Source: Sulfuritalea sp. (lineage in GTDB: Bacteria > Pseudomonadota > Gammaproteobacteria > Burkholderiales > Rhodocyclaceae). Taken from it: 64,000 bases of DNA. The stretch lies in the NCBI GenBank assembly GCA_023229685.1, contig JALNYT010000001.1, positions 434,001 through 498,000 of the forward strand. Reading direction: 5' to 3'. The notes beneath the pieces are model-generated. The model was not told the DNA's origin and made no database searches. It saw nothing but the letters and a program-made list of their open reading frames with translations. Shown here piece after piece: positions 42,851 through 51,520 of the stretch (position 1 is the stretch's first letter; the number at the start of each line of letters is the position of its first letter). The position numbers and the translations under genes were made by a program.

Positions 42851-44865
42851 AGTCGCACCAGCACCAGCATGGCAATCAGGGTGACAAAGCTGTACAGCAG
42901 GTAAACCGCGATGCGGCCCTGCTGCAAACGCCCGACCTGCTTCGATACCGCTTCCGTCGCCCGCGCGATCGGCAGGTAGATCCAGTGCCAGAAGTGGTCA
43001 TCGAGGCTGATGCGATAACTCGGCTTCTCGTCGAACGGCGAGGGATGCTTGATTTCCATGCGGAAGAAGGGTTCGAACATCCTCCGGATCGGCTGCCCGA
43101 AGCCTTCGGCGGTGTCCTGCATGCGTGCGTTGCCGGCCGGATAGCCGCAATCCCATGGCGGGGCGCGGCGTGACTGCCCGCGATAGAGCAGCCGCACCAT
43201 GATGACAGCCAGGTAGAAGCTCGCGGCGCCGACGACGAGGAACACCAACGGCGCGTAGCTGGCACGCGCGACGGACATCGGCGCCAGCAGGAACCAGCCG
43301 TGGGTGCGCACCGTGTCGGCCAGGTTCTGTCCGATCAGGATCTGCGTGACGCGGCCGATGTACTCGATGATGTGGACCGGGAACAAGCCGAGCACGACGC
43401 ATCCGGCGACCAGCCAGAGCATCCCCGCGCGCTCCCACCATGCCGCGTCATGCGCCTGCGCCAGCTTATCCTCGCGCGGCTGACCGAGGAAGATCACGCC
43501 GAAAAACTTGACCATGGCGAAGCCGGCCAGCGCCGCCACCAGCGCCACGACCGCCGCCACGATCGGGATCAGCATGTTGAGGAAGGGATCGGGCAGGCCC
43601 GGTGTAAACAGGAAGCTTTGCAGCAGCAGCCACTCCGAAATGAATCCGCCGAACGGCGGCAGACCCGAGCTGGCCAGCACGCCGACCAGCGTGACCCAGG
43701 CCACCCAGGGCATATAGCGCATCAAGCCCCCCAAGCGCCCGAGATTGCGCTCGCCGGTGGCATGCAACACCGAACCGGTGCCGAGGAACAGCAGGCTCTT
43801 GAAGAAGGCGTGACTGGCGACGTGATACAGGCAGGCGGTCAGCGCCAGCGCCGCCAGCGCATCCATGTGGTAGGCCCTGAACAGCACGCCGAGGCCCATG
43901 CCGACGCAGAGCAGGCCGATGTTCTCGATCGAGGAATACGCCAGCAGGCGCTTCATGTCGGTCTGCACCGCGCTGAAGACGACGCCGAACAGGGCGGTGA
44001 CCAGCCCCAGCGCGAGCAACACCACGCCCCACCACCAGAGTTGCACTTGCAGCAGATCGAAACTCACCCGCAGCAGGCCGTAAATCGCCGTCTTCAGCAT
44101 CACGCCGCTCATCAGCGCCGACACCGGCGATGGCGCCGCCGGATGCGCTTCGGGCAGCCAGATGTGCAAGGGCACGATGCCGGCCTTGGCGCCGAAGCCG
44201 AACAGCGCGAGCAGAAACGCGGCGGAGGCCCAGAACGGCGACAGATGCTGGCCGCGCATGTTGGCAAAGGTGTAGTCGCCGGTGTTTGCCTGCAGGACGC
44301 CGAAGCAGAGCAGGATGCCGATGGCGCCGACGTGCGCCACCAGCAGGTAGAGATAGCCGGCGCTGCGTATTGCGGCAATGCGGTGATTGCTGGTGACCAG
44401 GAAGAACGAGGACAAGGCCATGGTTTCCCACATCACCATGAAGGCGTAGGCGTCGTCGGCCAGCACCACCAGCACCATGCTTGCCAGAAAAATGTGGTAT
44501 TGCAAACAGAGCAGGCCCGGCGGCGTGCCTTCACCCTTGCGAAAATAGCCGGCGGCAAAAATCGACACGCCGGCGCTGGCGCCGCTGATCACGGCAATGA
44601 AAAACGCGGCCAGCGCGTCGAGCCGGAGATGGAAAGGCAGACCGGGCAAACCCAGCGGCAAGACCGCCGTCTCGGGCGCGGCAAATATCGCCTGCAAGGC
44701 GACGAAGAATACGCCCAGGCAGACCAGGCCGCCGAGGGGAAACAACACGTGGGCGACGAAGCGGAAGCGTCGCAGCGCCAGGATGCCGAACGCGCCGATA
44801 CCCAGCCAGGCGGCAATCAGCAGCAGAATCCAGTCGAGATGAATCAAATCAGTGGACACCAGCAA
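42847..44865 (-). CDS. hyfB: Hyf-like complex 1, antiporter-like subunit HyfB (NuoL family)
   Basis: 672 residues. About 14 helices with AGIVPLHIWLPEAHPAAPSPVSALMSGVMLK and DMKRLLAYSSIENIG, plus a long C-terminal part with WDCGYPAGNARMQDTAEGFGQPIRRMFEP that marks HyfB rather than NuoL. The start is taken at TTG 44865; a GTG two codons on (44859) is equally likely, and no clear ribosome site is seen. First gene of operon 1, 29 bp after a perfect 20-bp palindrome that may be an operator. Confidence 0.9.
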   Translation of the reverse strand: MLVSTDLIHLDWILLLIAAWLGIGAFGILALRRFRFVAHVLFPLGGLVCLGVFFVALQAIFAAPETAVLPLGLPGLPFHLRLDALAAFFIAVISGASAGVSIFAAGYFRKGEGTPPGLLCLQYHIFLASMVLVVLADDAYAFMVMWETMALSSFFLVTSNHRIAAIRSAGYLYLLVAHVGAIGILLCFGVLQANTGDYTFANMRGQHLSPFWASAAFLLALFGFGAKAGIVPLHIWLPEAHPAAPSPVSALMSGVMLKTAIYGLLRVSFDLLQVQLWWWGVVLLALGLVTALFGVVFSAVQTDMKRLLAYSSIENIGLLCVGMGLGVLFRAYHMDALAALALTACLYHVASHAFFKSLLFLGTGSVLHATGERNLGRLGGLMRYMPWVAWVTLVGVLASSGLPPFGGFISEWLLLQSFLFTPGLPDPFLNMLIPIVAAVVALVAALAGFAMVKFFGVIFLGQPREDKLAQAHDAAWWERAGMLWLVAGCVVLGLFPVHIIEYIGRVTQILIGQNLADTVRTHGWFLLAPMSVARASYAPLVFLVVGAASFYLAVIMVRLLYRGQSRRAPPWDCGYPAGNARMQDTAEGFGQPIRRMFEPFFRMEIKHPSPFDEKPSYRISLDDHFWHWIYLPIARATEAVSKQVGRLQQGRIAVYLLYSFVTLIAMLVLVRL

Positions 44866-44893
44866 ACAGGCGGAAGTCGAGCGTGAAGTCTAC

Positions 44894-44913
44894 CTTGGAA
44901 TTGCTATTCCAAG
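44894..44913. promoter_or_regulatory. perfect palindrome between the SulP gene and Hyf-like operon 1
   Basis: CTTGGAAT (44894-44901), TGCT, ATTCCAAG (44906-44913) is a perfect 8+8 inverted repeat. No T-run follows on either side. It lies just upstream of hyfB on its strand and 22 bp past the SulP stop. It may be a regulator site for operon 1 or a transcript hairpin between the two genes. Confidence 0.5.
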
Positions 44914-44934
44914 AGCATATCCGCAACACCCGGA

Positions 44935-47076
44935 TCAGCTGAATCGCTGCGCCGGCAAGGGCCGTAGCGCGTCCGCGGAATCGTCCTGACCGCGCTCCGC
45001 GGCCCAGGCATGGATTGCTGCCAGCGCCATGTCGGCGGTAGCGAAGACGTGCCGCTGCGAAATGTAGTCGAACAGGCCGGTAGCGCGCATGACGTCGATC
45101 ACCTGCTTCTTCAGGCCGGAGAAGACCACCGTGACACCGTTGCTGCGCAGCCGCTCGACCAGGTGATGCATGACTTCCTCGCCCGAAGCGTCGAGTTCGT
45201 TGATGCCGTTGCCGACCACCAGCAGGTAGGGCGCCTTCGGGTTGGCCGCCACGGCGTGCAGAATCGCGTCCTCGAAGAAGGACACGTTGGCAAAGTACAG
45301 GCGGCCGTCGAAGCGCACCGCCGTCACCAGATCCGATGCCGGCAGGTTGTTGACAACAGCATCGCGCAGACTGCCGTCGGCATGACGGCCGAGAATCGCC
45401 ACGCGTGGCGACATGGTGCGATACAGGTAGAGGCCGATGGCGAGGCCGGCCCCGATCATAATCCCGCTATCCAGATGCGGTGCTGCCGCCAGGGTGGCGA
45501 CGAAGGTGACCACCGCGGCAATGCCATCGTGCTTGCTGGCTTTCCAGGCGTGCTTGACGGCTTCGACATTGATCAGGCCGATCACCGCCATGATGATCAC
45601 CGCCGCCAGTACCGCCTGCGGCAGATGGTAGAGCAGCGGCGTCAGGAACAGCAAGGTCAGCAGCACGAAGATGCCGGTGAACACCGAGGACATACCGGTC
45701 ATCGCCCCGGCATTGATGTTCACCGCCGAGCGAGAGAAGGAACCGGAGACGGGGAACGCATGAGTGAGCGAGCCGACGATGTTGGCCAGGCCCTGGCCGA
45801 TCAGCTCCTGATTCGGATCGATCTTCTGCTTGGTCTTGGCCGCCATGGCCTTGGAGATGGAAATGGCTTCCATGAACCCCACCAGGGAAATGACGATGGC
45901 AGCCGAGAGCAGGCTGCCAAGCATGTCCCACGACATCTTCGGCATGCCTACCGAGGGCAGGCCTTGCGGCACATTGCCGACCACCTCGCCGCCGCCGGTG
46001 AGCTTCATGGCGCCTTGCGCCGCACGGGCGATACGCCAGCGGTGGCCGTCGGCTGACTTCCCGGCCGGGACGCGGCCCTCGGCATAGAGCTCGAACGCCT
46101 GACCGTCGGCAGCGGCAACTCGCTCGAACGCAAAACTGCGGATGGTCCGGTTGCGGCGGCGGTTCTCGTCCTCACGGTCCTTGAGCTGAAGGCGGAGCAA
46201 ATCGACTTCGTAGTTGAGGGTCACCGCCTCATGGGAAAGCTCGCCGCGATCCTTGCGCAAGCGACTCAACTCGGCCGCCCTGACGCCAATCTGGTCGTTG
46301 ATTTCCTTGATGCGGGCCTCGGTGCGGACAAACTCGGTCAGCATCGCCCTGGCTTCGGGCTCCACCACCTGGTCGATGGTGGCGATTGCATTGCGCTCGA
46401 AGCCGATCAGCCATGCCGCCATGGTCGTCACCGCGACAGCGATCAGTACGCCCGGAAGCTTCGGCGCCTTCCTGCGGATCAGCCACATGATGGCGATCGC
46501 CGCCGCGCCCATGGCCAGGGTTGGCAGGTGAGTATCGCCCGCCATTTTGGCCACGCCCCAGATGTCCTCGATGAAGTGCTCGGAACGCCCCATCGGCACG
46601 CCGATCAGCTTGTTGACCTGGGAGAGGCCGATGATGATGGCGGCCGCATTGGTGAAGCCGACGATCACCGGATGCGACAAAAAGTTCACGATGACGCCGA
46701 GCTTGAACACGCCGAGCGCGAGCTGGACGATCCCGACCAGCAGGGCCAGCATGATGGCCAGGGCGATGAACTGCTCCGAGCCGGACGCCGCCAGCGGCGT
46801 CAGCGCCGAGGCGGTCAGCAGCGAGACCACGGCCACCGGTCCGGTGCCGAGCTGGTTCGACGACCCCCACAGCGCCGCTACGATCACCGGCAGGAATGCC
46901 GCGTAGAGTCCGTAGTAGGCCGGCATGCCTGCCAGCTGGGCATACGCCATCGACTGCGGCACCAGCACCAGAGCCACGGTCAGGCCGGCGAGGAAGTCGG
47001 CCCGCAGTGTCGCCCCGCCGTAGGGCAGCCAACGCAGAAAGGGAAGCAGTCTCTGTAGTCGAGGCGAGAGAGTCAT
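44935..47076 (-). CDS. SulP-family anion transporter with a coiled-coil insertion, STAS domain
   Basis: 713 residues. The SulP membrane part starts with ALVLVPQSMAYAQLAGMPAYYGLYAAFLPVIVAALWGSS; the C-terminus is a STAS domain (about 575-690). Between membrane helices, roughly residues 226-363 form an insertion of about 138 residues with a coiled coil (TEARIKEINDQIGVRAAELSRLRKDR), absent from ordinary SulP proteins. The family carries sulfate, bicarbonate or dicarboxylates. ATG 47076 is chosen for the conserved start (TLSPRLQRLLPFLRW). It is 69 bp before hyfB on the same strand and divergent from the second SulP gene. Confidence 0.88.
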   Translation of the reverse strand: MTLSPRLQRLLPFLRWLPYGGATLRADFLAGLTVALVLVPQSMAYAQLAGMPAYYGLYAAFLPVIVAALWGSSNQLGTGPVAVVSLLTASALTPLAASGSEQFIALAIMLALLVGIVQLALGVFKLGVIVNFLSHPVIVGFTNAAAIIIGLSQVNKLIGVPMGRSEHFIEDIWGVAKMAGDTHLPTLAMGAAAIAIMWLIRRKAPKLPGVLIAVAVTTMAAWLIGFERNAIATIDQVVEPEARAMLTEFVRTEARIKEINDQIGVRAAELSRLRKDRGELSHEAVTLNYEVDLLRLQLKDREDENRRRNRTIRSFAFERVAAADGQAFELYAEGRVPAGKSADGHRWRIARAAQGAMKLTGGGEVVGNVPQGLPSVGMPKMSWDMLGSLLSAAIVISLVGFMEAISISKAMAAKTKQKIDPNQELIGQGLANIVGSLTHAFPVSGSFSRSAVNINAGAMTGMSSVFTGIFVLLTLLFLTPLLYHLPQAVLAAVIIMAVIGLINVEAVKHAWKASKHDGIAAVVTFVATLAAAPHLDSGIMIGAGLAIGLYLYRTMSPRVAILGRHADGSLRDAVVNNLPASDLVTAVRFDGRLYFANVSFFEDAILHAVAANPKAPYLLVVGNGINELDASGEEVMHHLVERLRSNGVTVVFSGLKKQVIDVMRATGLFDYISQRHVFATADMALAAIHAWAAERGQDDSADALRPLPAQRFS

Positions 47077-47268
47077 GATCGGCTCGATATTAGCAGTCCG
47101 ATAGCCCTTGTCATCACGAGGTTTTCTATTGCGCAATCAGGGGCGCAAATTTCACGCCGCCGCCAGCGACTTCACTTTTGCCGACGCGTGGCCAGCGGCG
47201 GCCACATATCTCGATCTGCTAATATTCCTCGTTTCCCCCACTAGCTGTCGCCCTCTCCGCATCCCGCC

Positions 47269-49842
47269 ATGACCGCACACGCCTCGCTCTGGTTGCGCAA
47301 GCTGTTTCCCTTTCTGCTGTGGTGGCCGCTGGTCAATCGCCAGACAGCGAAGGACGACTTGCTGGCGGGCTTCTCCGGCGCGCTGATCGTCCTCCCGCAA
47401 GGCGTCGCCTTTGCCACCATCGCCGGCCTGCCGCCGCAATACGGCCTCTACGCCGCGATGACGCCGGCAGTGATCGGCGCGTTGTTCGGCTCCTCCTGGC
47501 ATCTCGTCTCCGGTCCGACCACGGCGATCTCGATCGCGGTCTTCGCCGCCCTGTCCCACCAAGCCGAGCCGGGCTCGGCGCACTACATCAGCCTGGTGCT
47601 GACGCTCACCTTCCTGGTCGGCGTGTTCCAGCTGGTGCTGGGACTGGCACGCATGGGCGCGCTGGTCAATTTCATCTCGCACACGGTGGTCATCGGCTTC
47701 ACCGCCGGCGCCGCCATCCTGATCGCCGCCAGCCAGGTGCGCAATTTCTTCGGCATCCAGATTCCGCGCGGCACACCCTTCTACGAGATCGTCCATCAAC
47801 TGGTCGTGCAGGCCGGGGACATCAACCCCTGGGTCGCCGCGGTCGGCGTCGTCACCCTGGTCACCGGCATCGTCGCCCGCCGCTACATCAGGAAAATACC
47901 CTACATGATCCTGGCCATGATCGCCGGCAGCATCGTCGCCGGGATTCTCAATCTCTGGCTCGGTCTCGATGCCACTGGCATCAAGACCGTCGGCGCCCTG
48001 CCGGCCCGGCTGCCGCCACTGTCGGTGCCCGACTTCTCGCTCGACACCCTGCGCCATACCATCGGACCGGCGCTGATCATCACCATGCTGGGGCTGACCG
48101 AGGCCGTTTCCATTGCGCGCGCCATCGCCGTGCGCTCCGAGCAGCGCATCGACGGCAACCAGGAGTTCATCGGCCAGGGTCTGTCGAATATCGTCGGCGC
48201 CTTTTTCTCCGCCTACGCCTCCTCCGGCTCCTTCAATCGCAGCGGGGTCAACTACGAAGCCGGCGCGCGCACGCCGCTGGCTTCGATGTTCGCCTCGGTA
48301 TTTCTCCTGCTGGTGCTGCTGATCGTGGCGCCGCTCGCCGCCTACCTGCCCGATGCCGCCATGGCCGGCATCCTGTTCCTGGTCGCCTGGGGTCTGATCG
48401 ACTTCCACCACATCAGCCACATCTGGCACACCAGCAAAACCGAGTCGGTGATTCTCGCCACCACCTTGATCGGCACGCTGTTCAACCTCGAGGCCGGCAT
48501 TTTCCTCGGCGTGTTCCTCTCCCTGGTGATATATCTCTACCGTTCATCCAAGCCCGAGATCGTTCCCGTGGTGCCCGCACCCGAGGAAGGCGCCTACCAT
48601 TTCGTCCGCGCCAAGGGCCGGCCGGAGTGTCCGCAACTGCGCATCATCCGGATCAATGGCGCGGTCTATTTCGGCGCCGCCAGCTACGTCCAGCAGGCGC
48701 TGCAGCAGATCGACGAGAACAATCCGCAGCAGAAGTCGGTGCTGATCGCCGCCGCCAGCCTCACCTCGATCGACATCGCCGGGGCCGAGGTGCTGGCGCA
48801 GGAGGCGCGGCGCCGGCGGCGGATCGGCGGCGGCCTGTATTTCTACCGCCTCAACCAGCCGGCCTATGAGTTCTTGCGCCAGGGCGGCTACACGCACGAC
48901 ATCGGCGAAGGAGCCTTCTTCCCGGTAATGACCAATGTCACCAGGGCGCTTTACTGGACGCTCGACCCTGACGTCTGCCGCACCTGCAAGACACGCATCT
49001 TCAAGGAGTGCGACAGCGGCCTGCTACCCGACGGCTTCCGCCGCCAGCGCCTGATGCTGGTCGCCGACCAGAGCGATATGGAGGCCTATCCGCGCCAACT
49101 GGCGATAGCCCTGGCAAGCAAACTCGGGGTAACGCTCGACGTGGTCGGCGTGGCAGCGGACAAGGCCGCTCAGGAGAGCGTTGCCATTCAGATGAAAGCG
49201 ATAGAGACGAGCGCCATCGCGGCCGATGTGCCCTGCGAACTGATCGTGCGTCTCGGCGGCGATCTGGCGCGCGAAGTGCATGCCGCTGCAATGGCGGCGA
49301 ACACGCAATTGCTGGTCCTCGGCCGTCGGGTGAAGGCGGGCGCGGTGGCCGAGCTTGGGCCGCTGACGAAACGCATCGTCGGCGGCGCGCCCTGCCATGT
49401 GCTGGTCGTGCCCCCCGGCGCCATGTTGTGGCACAAGCGCATCCTGGTGGCATTTGACGGCAGCACCGAGGCGTTGGCGGCCTGCGAACTCGCCGCGCAA
49501 CTGGCGAAACCGGACCAGTTGCCGATCACCCTGTTTTCCGTGACCGGCCGCAAGGAGCATTTGCCCGGCGCCATCATCGAGAGCGCGCAACTGGCCATCG
49601 CCAACCTGAAACTTGACGGTATTGGCGCGGAACACCGGATCAGCGGCGGCGGCATTGCCGATGGCATCGACGCGGCGGCACGGGAAACCGGCGCCGACCT
49701 GATCGTGCTCTACCGCCATGCCAGCAGCGGGCTGAGCCGCACGCTGCTAGGCAGCGTCAGCGATCAAGTGTTGCAGCGTGCGGAAGTGCCGGTGCTGCTG
49801 GTGGGCGACGTCATGCAGTCGGCCGCCGAAACCGTCGGCTAA
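47269..49842 (+). CDS. SulP-family transporter fused to STAS and two universal-stress-protein domains
   Basis: 857 residues: SulP membrane domain (about 1-420, with FSGALIVLPQGVAFATIAGLPPQYGLYAAMTPAVIGALFGSS), STAS (about 440-560), a Cys-containing linker DPDVCRTCKTRIFKEC, then two USP domains (about 593-705 and 715-850). The second USP has VLYRHASSGLSRTLLGSVSDQVL, close to the usual nucleotide-binding loop; the first lacks it. The USP pair may sense ATP or stress and gate anion uptake (sulfate or bicarbonate type; substrate unknown). Divergent from the other SulP gene; the shared 192-bp region holds both promoters, none obvious by eye. Confidence 0.9.
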   Translation: MTAHASLWLRKLFPFLLWWPLVNRQTAKDDLLAGFSGALIVLPQGVAFATIAGLPPQYGLYAAMTPAVIGALFGSSWHLVSGPTTAISIAVFAALSHQAEPGSAHYISLVLTLTFLVGVFQLVLGLARMGALVNFISHTVVIGFTAGAAILIAASQVRNFFGIQIPRGTPFYEIVHQLVVQAGDINPWVAAVGVVTLVTGIVARRYIRKIPYMILAMIAGSIVAGILNLWLGLDATGIKTVGALPARLPPLSVPDFSLDTLRHTIGPALIITMLGLTEAVSIARAIAVRSEQRIDGNQEFIGQGLSNIVGAFFSAYASSGSFNRSGVNYEAGARTPLASMFASVFLLLVLLIVAPLAAYLPDAAMAGILFLVAWGLIDFHHISHIWHTSKTESVILATTLIGTLFNLEAGIFLGVFLSLVIYLYRSSKPEIVPVVPAPEEGAYHFVRAKGRPECPQLRIIRINGAVYFGAASYVQQALQQIDENNPQQKSVLIAAASLTSIDIAGAEVLAQEARRRRRIGGGLYFYRLNQPAYEFLRQGGYTHDIGEGAFFPVMTNVTRALYWTLDPDVCRTCKTRIFKECDSGLLPDGFRRQRLMLVADQSDMEAYPRQLAIALASKLGVTLDVVGVAADKAAQESVAIQMKAIETSAIAADVPCELIVRLGGDLAREVHAAAMAANTQLLVLGRRVKAGAVAELGPLTKRIVGGAPCHVLVVPPGAMLWHKRILVAFDGSTEALAACELAAQLAKPDQLPITLFSVTGRKEHLPGAIIESAQLAIANLKLDGIGAEHRISGGGIADGIDAAARETGADLIVLYRHASSGLSRTLLGSVSDQVLQRAEVPVLLVGDVMQSAAETVG

Positions 49843-49887
49843 GCAGGCGCCGCCCCGAGGCTTGCTCCGGCCGGCTACAATCCACCC

Positions 49888-50439
49888 ATGGGACACCGCC
49901 TCTCCAAGATCTACACCCGCACCGGCGACGCCGGCACTACCGGCCTCGGCGACGGTTCGCGCACCGCCAAGAATTCAACCCGGGTTGCCGCGATGGGCGA
50001 CGTCGATGAACTCAATTCGCTGATCGGCGTGATTCTCTGCGAGGAACTTCCGGCTGACATACGTGAGCTTTTCACCGGCATCCAGCACGACCTGTTCGAT
50101 CTGGGCGGCGAAATGTCGATCCCCGGTGCAGCACTGTTGAAGGCCACGCAACCGGCGCGACTGGAAGCCGCCATCGACCACTACAACGCCAATCTGGGAC
50201 CGCTCAAGGAATTCATCCTGCCCGGCGGCAATCGCGCCGCCGCCTTGACGCATCTGGCGCGCACCGTCTGCCGCCGCGCCGAACGGGTGACGGTGGCCCT
50301 GGCTGCCGAAGAGACCGTATCCGACGCCGGACGGCAATACCTCAATCGCCTCTCGGATTTGCTCTTCGTCCTTGGCCGCTGGCTGAACAAGGCCGCCGGC
50401 GGCAGCGATGTCCTGTGGCAGAAGGGCAAGAACGCCTGA
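49888..50439 (+). CDS. pduO: cob(I)alamin adenosyltransferase, PduO type
   Basis: 183 residues. KIYTRTGDAGTTGLGDGSR is the ATP-binding signature, followed by DVDELNSLIGV and the FILPGG-x-RAAALTHLARTVCRRAERVTV block with the catalytic residues. It adenosylates cob(I)alamin to coenzyme B12. It is followed at once by a dispersed repeat (50442-50466). It lies 45 bp after the SulP-USP gene and may be co-transcribed, but no functional link is clear. Confidence 0.94.
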   Translation: MGHRLSKIYTRTGDAGTTGLGDGSRTAKNSTRVAAMGDVDELNSLIGVILCEELPADIRELFTGIQHDLFDLGGEMSIPGAALLKATQPARLEAAIDHYNANLGPLKEFILPGGNRAAALTHLARTVCRRAERVTVALAAEETVSDAGRQYLNRLSDLLFVLGRWLNKAAGGSDVLWQKGKNA

Positions 50440-50441
50440 CC

Positions 50442-50466
50442 AACAGTCGGCGCTGGCGCTACGGCG
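50442..50466 (+). repeat. copy of the 25-bp dispersed repeat
   Basis: AACAGTCGGCGCTGGCGCTA then CGGCG, 3 bp after the adenosyltransferase stop. It differs from the reverse complement of the copy at 36818 at only a few bases. Confidence 0.65.
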
Positions 50467-50530
50467 TCCGGAGACTCGCCCAAGGGTAAAACCTACTTTA
50501 TTAGTATGGTTTTAAGTTTTTGATTTATAA

Positions 50531-50572
50531 ATGATTTGCATCAATTCTGCGGCACCGCCTAGAGTGCATAGT
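50531..50572 (+). promoter_or_regulatory. FNR/ANR-type promoter of the DUF2249-FmdE pair
   Basis: ATGATTTGCATCAA (50531-50544) matches the FNR consensus at nine of ten positions. A -10-like CATAGT lies at 50567-50572, the exact place for a class II FNR promoter, with a start near 50579. The surrounding sequence (about 50500-50545) is unusually AT-rich, as promoters in this genome should be. Confidence 0.65.
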
Positions 50573-50601
50573 GTTGTTACCCCAACCAAAAGGAACACGC
50601 C

Positions 50602-50853
50602 ATGCACGTTCATCTTTCCCCCGATTCAATCTATCCCTTCGACGCCCGCGGCATTGCCAAGCGCTTCCGGCACGCGGCCATTTTCGGCTCGCTGGATGCG
50701 CTGCGCGCCGGAGAGACCATGCGTTTCGTCAACGACCACGATCCCCTGCCGCTGCTCGACCAACTCGTGCAACGCTACGGCGACGCGGTGGAAATCACCT
50801 ACAAGCAGCGCGAACCCGGCAACATCATGATCGACTTCGTCAAGAAGAAATAG
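50602..50853 (+). CDS. DUF2249-domain protein
   Basis: 83 residues. It shows FDARGIAKRFRHAAIFGSLDALRAGETMRFVNDHDPLPLLDQLVQRYGD, then VEITYKQREPGNIMIDFVKK, the DUF2249 (TusA-like fold) layout. DUF2249 proteins are often found with hemerythrin, denitrification and nitric-oxide genes and are FNR-controlled, as seems true here. Role not established. Ribosome site AAAAGGA 8 bp before the ATG. 10 bp before the FmdE gene. Confidence 0.88.
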   Translation: MHVHLSPDSIYPFDARGIAKRFRHAAIFGSLDALRAGETMRFVNDHDPLPLLDQLVQRYGDAVEITYKQREPGNIMIDFVKKK

Positions 50854-50863
50854 GACCAACGCG

Positions 50864-51478
50864 ATGCAGACGCCGGCCTTTTACGGCCAGGTGCGCAGCC
50901 TGACGGTTTATGACCCGCTGGCCGAGTTTCTCGGCGCCGCCGAAAACGGCCGCATCGAGTACCACTACATCGATGCGGTCAAGCTGGCCGGTCATTCCTG
51001 TCCGACCGTTGCATCCGCCTACTGGATGACGCTGAAGGCGCTGGGCAGCCTGTATCCCGATTCACTGCCGCAGCGCGGCGGAATCCGCGTGGAATTCCGC
51101 GGCGAACTGTTGTCCGGCGTAACCGGCGTGATCGCCAACGTCGTCGCCATGCTCACCGGCGCCACGCATGACACCGGCTTCAAGGGCATCGGCGGACATT
51201 TCGACCGGCGCAGGCTGCTCTACTTTTCCACCGATGTCGCCGAAGAGATTCGCTTCACGCGGGTGGACAGCGGTCAGGCCGTCGACGTCGCGGCGCGGAT
51301 GCAGAGCGTTCCCTTCGCGCCGCAGACGGTCGAATTGATGCAGAAGTGCCTCGACGGCAGCGCCACCAGGGATGAAGCGGAGCGGTTCCGCGGCAACTGG
51401 CAGGGACGGGTGCGCTCGCTGCTGCTCGACCACGGCGACGATCCGGAGGTGTTTCCGGTGCTTCCGGTGTCCAGGTGA
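50864..51478 (+). CDS. FmdE-family protein
   Basis: 204 residues. The segment HYIDAVKLAGHSCPTVASAYWMTLKALGSLYP matches the GHxCPG-type metal-binding core of FmdE (formylmethanofuran dehydrogenase subunit E-like) proteins, with ECRGELLSGVTGVIANVVAMLTGATHDTGFKGIGG-like middle part. The biochemical role outside methanogens is unclear. Co-transcribed with the DUF2249 gene behind an FNR-type promoter, so probably a low-oxygen function. It ends convergently with the cyclic-nucleotide-binding gene, 42 bp apart. Confidence 0.83.
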   Translation: MQTPAFYGQVRSLTVYDPLAEFLGAAENGRIEYHYIDAVKLAGHSCPTVASAYWMTLKALGSLYPDSLPQRGGIRVEFRGELLSGVTGVIANVVAMLTGATHDTGFKGIGGHFDRRRLLYFSTDVAEEIRFTRVDSGQAVDVAARMQSVPFAPQTVELMQKCLDGSATRDEAERFRGNWQGRVRSLLLDHGDDPEVFPVLPVSR

Positions 51479-51520
51479 AGCAGAACCGGGCGCTTTTTTG
51501 CGGCCGCTACGCGGCGCTTG

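Noticed and set aside
43300..44886. A 528-codon plus-strand open frame opposite hyfB of operon 1
   Set aside because: Antisense shadow; composition is His/Gln/Asp/Arg-biased and it has no family features.
47128..47137. Palindrome ATTGCGCAAT between the two SulP genes
   Set aside because: Only ten bases; such short palindromes are expected by chance in 64 kb and no second copy or promoter context supports it.
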